A stretch of DNA of 7,120 nt, taken from the NCBI GenBank assembly GCA_012516015.1, contig JAAYXG010000234.1, forward strand, positions 1 through 7,120, given 5' to 3'. Origin of the DNA: Lysobacteraceae bacterium (GTDB lineage: Bacteria; Pseudomonadota; Gammaproteobacteria; Steroidobacterales; Steroidobacteraceae). Both the position numbers and the translations under genes were made by a program. Below are positions 1 to 4,974 of this stretch, piece after piece (the stretch's first letter is position 1; the number at the start of each line of letters is the position of its first letter). The notes under the pieces were generated by a model. The model searched no databases, was not told the origin of the DNA, and saw only the letters and a program-made list of their open reading frames with translations.

Positions 1-282
1 CATCATCACGTGGGCCACATCGGCATTCTCGGCGTCGATAAGGGCGGTGAGGAGTGGTACCAGATCACGATCGGCGGCTCGGCGAGCGGCCCGGACGCCT
101 CGCTCGGGCAGGTCATCGGCCCCTCCGTGCCGCATGCCGACGTCGCAGAGACGATCGATCGGATCCTGAGCGTCTATCTCGCCGAGCGCGAGGAGGGCGA
201 ACGTTTCATCGATACAGTTCGCCGCATCGGCATCAAACCTTTCAAGGCTCGTGTATATGCGCCAGCTCATCAAGCAGCGTGA
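1..282 (+). CDS. cysI: Nitrite/sulfite reductase hemoprotein (CysI-like), C-terminal fragment
   Basis: This is the last 93 codons of a gene that enters from the left edge, in frame from base 1, with a TGA stop at 280-282. The enzyme family carries siroheme and a 4Fe-4S cluster and performs the six-electron reduction of sulfite to sulfide (or nitrite to ammonia) in the cytoplasm. The visible part matches the C-terminal end of the family: a beta segment GHIGILGVDKGGEEWYQITI, a G-rich turn (GGSASG), DASLGQVIGP, then an amphipathic helix and the closing ERFIDTVRRIGIKPFK. The cluster- and siroheme-binding cysteines lie upstream, outside the window; no cysteine is present here. The following DUF934 gene and the cysH-cysG-cysK group nearby make sulfite more likely than nitrite as substrate. 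The symbol is by context; a ferredoxin-dependent NirA-type sulfite reductase is the alternative. Confidence 0.85.
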   Translation, partial: HHHVGHIGILGVDKGGEEWYQITIGGSASGPDASLGQVIGPSVPHADVAETIDRILSVYLAEREEGERFIDTVRRIGIKPFKARVYAPAHQAA

Positions 283-787
283 GATCGTCGCCGACGAGTG
301 GCGGTATGCGGACGAAGATCCGCAAGGGCGCGGACGCGCGTTGATCCTGCCGTTCGCGCGCTGGAAGGAAGAGCGCGACCAGTGGTGGCTGTGGGACGGG
401 CGCCTCGGCGTACGGCTCGGGCCGACGGATCCGGTCGAAGCGCTGCAGCACGATTTCCTGCGTATCGCGCTCGTGGCGATCGAATTCGGCGGACTGGCGG
501 AAGGCCGCGGCTACAGCCAAGCGCAGATGCTCCGCAAGCGCTTCAAGTTCACCGGCGAGCTTCGCGCAGTCGGTAAGATTCAGCGCGATCAGCTCTTCTA
601 TATGGCCCGCTGCGGTTTCGATTCCTTCGAGCTGCCCGAAGGCGCAGACCTGCAGGCCGCATTGACGGCCTTCGGCGACTTCACGGTTGCCTACCAACCG
701 GCGGTCGATGTCGGCGTCTCGCCGGTGCGACGCGCCAACGCTTCGCTAGAAGGCTCCGCTCGCGCTGCGCTGGAAAGCTGCCGCTAG
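257..787 (+). CDS. DUF934 family protein, probable sulfite-reduction accessory
   Basis: A 176-residue protein of the DUF934 family, which typically sits directly behind single-subunit sulfite reductase genes in beta- and gammaproteobacteria. The biochemical function is not established; partnership with CysI is inferred from position. Recognisable family blocks are the WDGRLGVRLGPTDPVEAL region (about 46-63), the IEFGGLAEGRGYSQAQMLR block (75-93), TGELRAVGKIQRDQLFYMAR (99-118), CGFDSFEL (119-126) and the final FTVAYQP (142-148). No signal peptide or membrane segment is seen, so it should be cytoplasmic. I chose the ATG at 257 over the GTG at 251 because an AAGG sits about 9 bp ahead of it. It overlaps the end of the cysI-like gene by 26 bp, suggesting translational coupling. 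The last 15 or so residues (ASLEGSARAALESCR) come from a DNA repeat rather than the conserved domain. Confidence 0.88.
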   Translation: MRQLIKQREIVADEWRYADEDPQGRGRALILPFARWKEERDQWWLWDGRLGVRLGPTDPVEALQHDFLRIALVAIEFGGLAEGRGYSQAQMLRKRFKFTGELRAVGKIQRDQLFYMARCGFDSFELPEGADLQAALTAFGDFTVAYQPAVDVGVSPVRRANASLEGSARAALESCR

Positions 788-790
788 AAG
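738..790 (+). repeat. Inverted-repeat partner, plus-strand copy
   Basis: This copy runs from ACGCTTCGCT (738-747) to CCGCTAGAAG (781-790). Its outer parts match, in inverted orientation, the copy at 880-908: 10 of 10 bases for the first block, and 21 of 23 for 768-790 against 880-902. The plus-strand copy holds 24 extra bases between the blocks, exactly eight codons. The TAG at 785-787 that ends the DUF934 gene is inside it. Confidence 0.75.
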
Positions 791-819
791 CTTTCGCTCA
801 GGCTGCGCTGGAAGACTGT
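744..819 (+). repeat. Two imperfect 38-bp tandem repeat units at the DUF934 gene end
   Basis: Unit A (744-781) and unit B (782-819) both begin CGCTAGAAG and share GGCTGCGCTGGAA-like cores; I count 30 of 38 identical positions by eye. A third start, CGCTAG, follows at 820-825. Unit A encodes the end of the DUF934 protein, and the TAG stop (785-787) lies in the first bases of unit B. Because 38 is not a multiple of three, unit B is out of frame, yet read in its own frame it would give LEAFAQAALEDCR followed by TAG, a near copy of the actual tail. A 7-bp stem GAAAGCT/AGCTTTC (773-779 with 789-795) spans the stop codon. Confidence 0.8.
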
Positions 820-879
820 CGCTAGCCATGTCCTTGCCCAGTAATCGCTCTCCGGCGATATCCCTATATCCACTCGGAC

Positions 880-908
880 CTTCTAGCGGTAGCTCTCCAG
901 CGAAGCGT
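880..908 (-). repeat. Inverted-repeat partner, minus-strand copy at the ABC transporter 3' end
   Basis: Read on the minus strand, this 29-bp stretch starts ACGCTTCGCTGGAGAGC and ends ACCGCTAGAAG, matching the copy at 738-790 apart from the latter's 24 extra bases. It encodes the final residues (ASLESYR) and the TAG stop (883-885) of the ABC transporter gene. The 89 bases between the two 23-bp arms (791-879) carry unit B and no gene. Confidence 0.75.
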
Positions 909-2679
909 CAGTAGATACATCCGCGAACTGCAGCGCGGCCAATCTCGCGTACAGCGGATTGCGCTCGAGCAGCTCTTCATGCGTACCGATCGCGACGATG
1001 CGGCCTCGGTCGAGCACGACGATGCGGTCTGCCTTGAGAATCGTCGCCAGACGATGCGCGATGATGATCGTCGTGCGATGCTGCATGAGTTGTTCGAGCG
1101 CCTGTTGCACGTAGCGTTCGCTTTCGGCATCGAGCGAGCTGGTTGCCTCGTCGAGCAGCAGAATCGGCGGATCCTTGAGGAGCGCGCGGGCGATTGCGAT
1201 CCGTTGACGTTGGCCGCCTGAAAGGCGCGTGCCGCGTTCGCCGAGAAACTCGTCGTAGCCGCTCGGAAGCTCGCGTATGAACGCATCGGCGCCGGCTGCG
1301 CGAGCGGCGGCTTCCACTTCTTCGTTGCTCGCCTCCGGTCGACCGAAACGAATGTTCTCGCGTGCGCTCGCGCCGAATAGCACGGTTTCTTGCGGCACCA
1401 AGCCGATGCGTGCGCGAACAGCCCGCGGATCCGCCCGTACGATGTCGGTGCCGTCGACCAGCACGCGCCCCGAGGCCGGGTCATAGAAGCGCAGTAGAAG
1501 TTGGAATGTCGTGCTCTTTCCCGCCCCCGAGGGCCCTACGAATGCGATGTTTTCTCCGGGCTCGATCGTGAGCGTGAAATCATCGAGCGCGAGTGTGTCG
1601 GGCCGCGACGGATAACGAAAGCTCACATGCTCGAATGCAATGCGTCCTTGGGCGGGCTGCGGCAACGGCACGGGATCCGTGGGCGCGACGATCCTCGGGG
1701 CCGCATGCTTCAGCTCGACCAATCGCTCCATCGCGCCTGCCGCGCGCTGCACTTCGCCCCACATCTCGCTCAAGGACGCAGCCGAAATCCCGACGTACAC
1801 GGCGTAGATGAGGAACTGGCTCAGCTCACCAGGGGTCATCGTGCCTTCCAGTACGCGATGAGCGCCTTGCCACAGCACGAACGTGATCGCGCCGAAGATC
1901 AACATCGTGCCGAGCGCCGTGAGCGCTGCGCGCACGCGCGAGCGGCGCACGGCGATTGCGAACGAGTCCTCCACCGCACGGCCGTAGCGGCTGCTGTTCA
2001 AATCCTCGAGCGTGAACGCTTGCACGGTTTGAATCGCATTCAGCGTCTCGCCTGCAAGCCCGCTTGTTTCGGCGATGCGATCCTGGGACTGCCGCGACAA
2101 CTTGCGCAGCTTCCGCCCGACGATGATGAGCGGCGCGATGATGACGGGGATCAAAAGGAGAATCATGCCCGCGAGCGACGGACTCGTCGCGACCAACAGG
2201 ATGAGTGCGCCGATGAGCTGAATGGACGAGCGGAGAATGATCGACAGATTTACCCCCGCGATCGATTGCACGAGCGTAGTGTCGGTCGTGAGTCGCGAGA
2301 GAACTTCGCCTGTCCGCGTCACTTCGAAGAAAGTCGGATCCATGCGGATCACGCGGCTGTACACGTCGCGCCGCAGGTCCGCGACCACGCGTTCACCGAG
2401 CCACGTCACGAGGTAGAACCGCAGCGCGGCGAAGACGCCGAAGATGACTGCTGCGGTGAGAAATGCGCCGAAGTACAAATCGAGCGTGGCGCGGTCCTCG
2501 ACGACGAGGCCCTTGTCGATGACGTCGCGAAACGCGAGCGGCAATACGAGCATCGCCCCGGATGCGATCAAGAGCGCACCGAGCGCGAGCAGGAGCGTCC
2601 CCTTGTAGCGGCGCAAATACGGCCACAACGCGCGCAGCGGTTTGAGCGAACGAGCTTTCGGACGATCGGTGCTACTCAT
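883..2679 (-). CDS. MsbA-like ABC exporter, fused permease and ATP-binding subunit
   Basis: A complete 598-residue ABC half-transporter, the usual length for type IV (ABCB/MsbA-like) exporters that act as homodimers in the inner membrane. The N-terminal half is the membrane domain, with hydrophobic stretches near 28-50, 70-92, 145-188 (two passes) and 254-303 (two passes). The nucleotide-binding half has every expected motif: Walker A GPSGAGKST (382-390), Q-loop Q430, signature LSGGQ (486-490), Walker B ILLLDE (506-511), D-loop SSLD (514-517) and the switch histidine H542. ATP hydrolysis should therefore be intact. The substrate cannot be read from sequence; lipids or hydrophobic compounds are family precedents, and nothing links it to sulfur. 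No good ribosome binding site precedes the ATG, whose last bases overlap the stop of the frame remaining from the GxxExxY remnant (ATGA, 2676-2679). Its last seven residues, ASLESYR, lie in an inverted DNA repeat. Confidence 0.93.
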   Translation of the reverse strand: MSSTDRPKARSLKPLRALWPYLRRYKGTLLLALGALLIASGAMLVLPLAFRDVIDKGLVVEDRATLDLYFGAFLTAAVIFGVFAALRFYLVTWLGERVVADLRRDVYSRVIRMDPTFFEVTRTGEVLSRLTTDTTLVQSIAGVNLSIILRSSIQLIGALILLVATSPSLAGMILLLIPVIIAPLIIVGRKLRKLSRQSQDRIAETSGLAGETLNAIQTVQAFTLEDLNSSRYGRAVEDSFAIAVRRSRVRAALTALGTMLIFGAITFVLWQGAHRVLEGTMTPGELSQFLIYAVYVGISAASLSEMWGEVQRAAGAMERLVELKHAAPRIVAPTDPVPLPQPAQGRIAFEHVSFRYPSRPDTLALDDFTLTIEPGENIAFVGPSGAGKSTTFQLLLRFYDPASGRVLVDGTDIVRADPRAVRARIGLVPQETVLFGASARENIRFGRPEASNEEVEAAARAAGADAFIRELPSGYDEFLGERGTRLSGGQRQRIAIARALLKDPPILLLDEATSSLDAESERYVQQALEQLMQHRTTIIIAHRLATILKADRIVVLDRGRIVAIGTHEELLERNPLYARLAALQFADVSTDASLESYR

Positions 2680-2998
2680 GAGGCAGCTGCATTATCAGAG
2701 AAGAGCACCACAAAGGACACAAAGAAGAGACACGTAGGCTTCGGCGATGAATGTTCACGCGAGTCGAGGGACGGGCTCGCGAACTTGCGGATGTCGAATT
2801 GGCGGGCGCCGAAGTTGATCAACAGCCCGTGCCTGAGTCTCGACGATTTCAAGTATCCCAGCAACTGAGCTACGTGCTCGGCGGCGAGGGCTTTCGCCAC
2901 CTTTATTTCGACGAGAAGGACCCCTTCGACGAGCACATCGATCTCGTACGTTCCAAGCGGGGTACGTCAGCGATTCGGTTCGCTCTGGACTCGCCCAT
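2676..2998 (-). pseudogene. GxxExxY family protein remnant, internally deleted and frameshifted
   Basis: Two pieces of one gene are visible. From the ATG at 2998 the first dozen residues (MGESRANRIADV) resemble the start of GxxExxY proteins. Then, in another frame and opening near 2966, comes PLGTYEIDVLVEG, VEIKVAK, AAEHVAQLLGYLKSSRLRHG and LLINFGARQFDIRKF, the family's conserved C-terminal half. The family is usually about 125 residues, so some 50 residues including the GxxExxY motif itself are gone, and the join is out of frame. The D...EIK pair expected of a PD-(D/E)XK fold is retained. The native frame from the ATG closes at 2903 after 31 residues. The other frame runs on through the left terminal repeat to a TGA at 2676-2678, overlapping the ABC transporter ATG. 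The biochemical role of the family is unknown. A short alternative start at GTG 2936 could express an 86-residue piece, but I think this is decay. Confidence 0.75.
2707..2733 (+). repeat. Left terminal repeat of the GxxExxY element
   Basis: ACCACAAAGGACACAAAGAA followed by GAGACAC: a purine-rich repeat with a loose 9-bp period (GACACAAAG), in sharp contrast to the GC-rich surroundings. On the minus strand it is read through by the remnant frame as the string FFVSFVVL, the typical terminal sequence of annotated GxxExxY proteins. It is the inverted counterpart of 3021-3050. Confidence 0.7.
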
Positions 2999-3003
2999 GT
3001 CGA

Positions 3004-3010
3004 CTCCTCC
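3004..3010 (-). promoter_or_regulatory. Strong ribosome binding site of the GxxExxY remnant
   Basis: On the minus strand GGAGGAG lies 5 bp before the ATG at 2998-2996. It is the best Shine-Dalgarno match on the minus strand of this window, and marks the original start of the now broken gene. Confidence 0.6.
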
Positions 3011-3020
3011 GTGAGTCTTC

Positions 3021-3050
3021 TTCCTTTTGTGTATCTTGTGTTCTTGTGGT
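3021..3050 (-). repeat. Right terminal repeat of the GxxExxY element
   Basis: On the minus strand this reads ACCACAAGAACACAAGATAC and then ACAAAAGGAA, three loose 9-bp units of the xACACAAxx kind. Allowing one gap, it matches the left repeat across ACCACAA, GA and ACACAA. It begins 7 bp after the cysB TGA and ends shortly before the ribosome binding site of the remnant gene. Confidence 0.7.
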
Positions 3051-3057
3051 TCTCCGT

Positions 3058-4035
3058 TCACCTGTATATCGGTAGATCCACGTCCGAAAACAACGCTTCC
3101 ACGTCCGCCGGGGTCGAGGCATTGCCGGCGCGATCGACGAGTCGCTTCGTGAGATGCGGAGCGAGGAGCTGCAGGAAGTCGTACATATAGCCGCGAAGGA
3201 GCGCGCCTTGGTGAAAGCCGGTCCAGGTGAGGTGCGCGGGGAACAAGTGCGCGGCGTCGATCGAAACGAGATCGGCGTCTTCCCGCGGGTCGATCGCCAT
3301 GCTCGCGACGACGCCGACACCGAGCCCGAGCCGCACGTAGGTCTTGATCACGTCTGCATCGCGCGCGGTGAGCGCGACGTGCGGCGTGAACCCTGCACGC
3401 GCGAAAATCTGCTGTAGAGACGAAGGGCCCGCGAAGCCGAACACGTAGGTCACGATCGGGTACTTGGCGAGCATCTCGATCGTCACCTTCGACTCTTTCG
3501 CGAGCGGATGGCCGTGGGGCACGACGATGCGCCGATGCCAGCGATAGCAAGGCAGCAAGACGAGGTTCGTAAACAGCTCTTGCGAGCCCGTGTTGATCGC
3601 GAAATCGATGCGATCGCGCGCGGCGAAGTCGGCGATCTGCTCCGAGGTTCCCTGATGCAGGTGGAGCTCGACCTGCGGGTAGCGCTCGCGGAACTTGCGA
3701 ATGACCGGGGGGAGCACGTAGCGCGCCTGGGTGTGTGTCGTGCCGATCGACAGCGTGCCGCGGCCATCGCCGCGCTGCTCTTCGGCCAGCCGCTTGATGC
3801 TTTGAACCTCCCGGAGGATGCGCAGCGAGCGCTCGATGACGCGCTTACCTGCCGGAGTGATTCGAGTCAGCGTGCGGCCTTGGCGCAAAAAGATCGGAAA
3901 GCCGAGCTCGTCTTCGAGCTGTTTGAGCTGTTTGCTCACGCCCGGTTGGGACGTATGGAGGCGCTCGGCCGCCGCGGTGATGTTCAAGTCGTTCTCGACG
4001 ATCGCTGCGAGATATCGTAACTGCTGTAATTTCAT
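3058..4035 (-). CDS. cysB: LysR-type transcriptional regulator CysB
   Basis: A 325-residue protein, against 324 in E. coli, similar along its whole length. CysB activates the sulfate assimilation genes in response to N-acetylserine and represses its own gene. Residues 1-60 form the winged helix-turn-helix (MKLQQLRYL start, the helix around TAAAERLHTSQPGVSKQLKQL, then TPAG at 60-63). The effector domain has IGTTHTQARYVLP (98-110), HQGTSEQIADF (127-137), VTYVFGFAG (195-203) and the near-invariant DADVIKTYVRLGLGVGVVASMAID (226-249). The ligand-pocket residues T100, T102, Q103 and T149 known from enterobacterial CysB are kept, but position 202, threonine in E. coli, is alanine here. I chose the ATG at 4035 because the next upstream start is a TTG at 4065, which would add ten residues that CysB lacks. 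It is divergent from cysH, its expected target. Confidence 0.95.
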   Translation of the reverse strand: MKLQQLRYLAAIVENDLNITAAAERLHTSQPGVSKQLKQLEDELGFPIFLRQGRTLTRITPAGKRVIERSLRILREVQSIKRLAEEQRGDGRGTLSIGTTHTQARYVLPPVIRKFRERYPQVELHLHQGTSEQIADFAARDRIDFAINTGSQELFTNLVLLPCYRWHRRIVVPHGHPLAKESKVTIEMLAKYPIVTYVFGFAGPSSLQQIFARAGFTPHVALTARDADVIKTYVRLGLGVGVVASMAIDPREDADLVSIDAAHLFPAHLTWTGFHQGALLRGYMYDFLQLLAPHLTKRLVDRAGNASTPADVEALFSDVDLPIYR

Positions 4036-4195
4036 GGACTTAACTGTAGCCCGCTCCAGGTCCAAAAGTCATAACGGCCCCGCATCATGACAGAACGAAT
4101 GAGTCTTTCCCTGGTTATAAGCCGGTTAGATACAGTCCCTTGCATCCAGAGCCGTTCGCCTACCCCTCCACGCGTCGAAAAAACCCAAGAAGCAC
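4036..4195. promoter_or_regulatory. Divergent cysB/cysH control region
   Basis: This 160-bp gap holds the promoters of both divergent genes and is markedly more AT-rich than the flanking coding sequence. A possible minus-10 for cysH is TAGATA at 4127-4132, with no good minus-35, as is common for CysB-activated promoters. GGTTATAAG (4113-4121) and, inverted, GTTATGAC (4068-4075 on the minus strand) share GTTAT, and ACTGTA (4043-4048) has its inverse TACAGT at 4131-4136. These could be parts of CysB half-sites, but the known CysB site is too loose to call by eye. Confidence 0.4.
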
Positions 4196-4942
4196 ATGAG
4201 CGCCGAGCTATTATCGCCCCGTTTGGAAACTCTCGTGCAAGACACGCGCGCGCTACTCGAGCGCGCCGTGCGCGAGCACAAGGACGTCGTTTACTCGAAC
4301 AGCTTGGGTGCCGAAGCGATGGTGCTCACCGACATCATTGCGACGCATGTGCCCGAAATCGAGATGTTCACGCTCGATACTGGCCGCTTGCCCGACGAGA
4401 CGCTCGCGCTGCTCGATCGCATCGAGCGTCGCTATCAGCGCCGGATTCAGGTGTTTTATCCCGATGCCGCCGCGCTCGAGCGCTATGTGCGGGAGAACGG
4501 GATCAACGGATTCTATCTCGGAATCGAAGAGCGGCAGTCCTGCTGCCATATTCGCAAGGTCGAGCCGTTCAAGCGCGCGATCGCCGGCCGCAAGGCTTGG
4601 GTGACGGGCGTGAGGCGCGAGCAATCGGCTGAGCGCGCGCTCGGGGAGTCCATTTCCTGGGACGAGCGCTATGGCCTGTGGAAGATCAGCCCGCTGCTCG
4701 AGTGGACCGAGGAGGACGTCTGGGCGTACATCAAGACGCACAACCTTCCGTACAACGCCTTGCATGACAAAGGCTACCCGAGCATTGGGTGCGCGCCTTG
4801 CACTCGTGCGGTCGAGCCCGGCGCGGATCCGCGGTCGGGCCGCTGGTGGTGGGAGAATCCGGATTCGCGCGAATGCGGATTGCAGCCCCGTCGCCGCGTC
4901 ATTCCTCTCAAAGTCGAGCCGCGTCGCGCGGCGGGGCAATAA
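4196..4942 (+). CDS. cysH: Assimilatory adenylylsulfate (APS/PAPS) reductase CysH, Fe-S type
   Basis: A 248-residue thioredoxin-dependent reductase that turns adenylylsulfate into sulfite and AMP in the cytoplasm. The nucleotide-binding core begins at VVYSNSLGAEAMVL (31-44), with FTLDTGRLPDETL (58-70) and the substrate-binding VTGVRREQSAER (136-147). Cysteine pairs C116-C117 (SCCHIRKVEP) and C199/C202 (GCAPCTR) are the ligands of a 4Fe-4S cluster, which mark the APS-using bacterial type rather than the E. coli PAPS type that lacks them. The catalytic cysteine is C227 in the tail motif ECGLQ; the family usually shows ECGLH, so the histidine is replaced. It starts at ATG 4196 after a purine-rich AAGAAG stretch, with no strong Shine-Dalgarno. 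It is divergent from cysB and 32 bp upstream of cysG, so it probably heads the cysH-cysG-cysK operon. Confidence 0.93.
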   Translation: MSAELLSPRLETLVQDTRALLERAVREHKDVVYSNSLGAEAMVLTDIIATHVPEIEMFTLDTGRLPDETLALLDRIERRYQRRIQVFYPDAAALERYVRENGINGFYLGIEERQSCCHIRKVEPFKRAIAGRKAWVTGVRREQSAERALGESISWDERYGLWKISPLLEWTEEDVWAYIKTHNLPYNALHDKGYPSIGCAPCTRAVEPGADPRSGRWWWENPDSRECGLQPRRRVIPLKVEPRRAAGQ

Positions 4943-4974
4943 CCGTTCCGCTCGCGGACCGGAATGCGCACGCA

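Larger units (their letters stand above)
2707..3050. mobile_element. Small element with inverted ACCACAAAG-type termini around a GxxExxY remnant
   Basis: The stretch between cysB and the ABC transporter is bounded by two AT-rich, roughly 9-bp-periodic repeats that both read inward: ACCACAAAGGACACAAAG at the left on the plus strand, and ACCACAAGAACACAAGATAC at the right on the minus strand. Between them lies a broken GxxExxY gene. From general knowledge, genes of this family are often flanked by this type of repeat, which when translated gives TTKDTK- or FFVSFVV-like strings. I see no transposase and have not identified a target-site duplication, so mobility is inference. The element fits almost exactly into the intergenic gap: its right end is 7 bp past the cysB stop and its left end 27 bp before the ABC transporter ATG. 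Confidence 0.5.

Noticed and set aside
251..256. GTG at 251 as the DUF934 start
   Set aside because: The AAGG ribosome-binding word is only about 3 bp away from it but well spaced for the ATG at 257.
744..825. CRISPR-like array
   Set aside because: The 38-bp units are directly adjacent with no spacers, imperfect, and lie in a coding end.
791..879. Intrinsic terminator between the convergent genes
   Set aside because: The 23-bp inverted arms are 89 bp apart and no T-run follows on either strand; the small ATCGC/GCGAT stem (844-848, 855-859) is also without a T-run.
1501..2868. A 455-codon open frame on the plus strand opposite the ABC transporter
   Set aside because: It is antisense to a gene with every ABC motif, its product is a low-complexity Arg/Glu/Asp-rich string with no recognisable domain, and such frames are common opposite high-GC genes.
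2903..3550. Minus-strand 215-codon frame overlapping cysB and the GxxExxY remnant
   Set aside because: The part within cysB is an out-of-frame shadow; only its last 31 codons from the ATG at 2998 belong to a recognisable gene start, described with the remnant.
4036..4065. Ten-residue N-terminal extension of CysB from TTG 4065
   Set aside because: E. coli CysB begins exactly at MKLQQLRY, and the ATG at 4035 gives that start.
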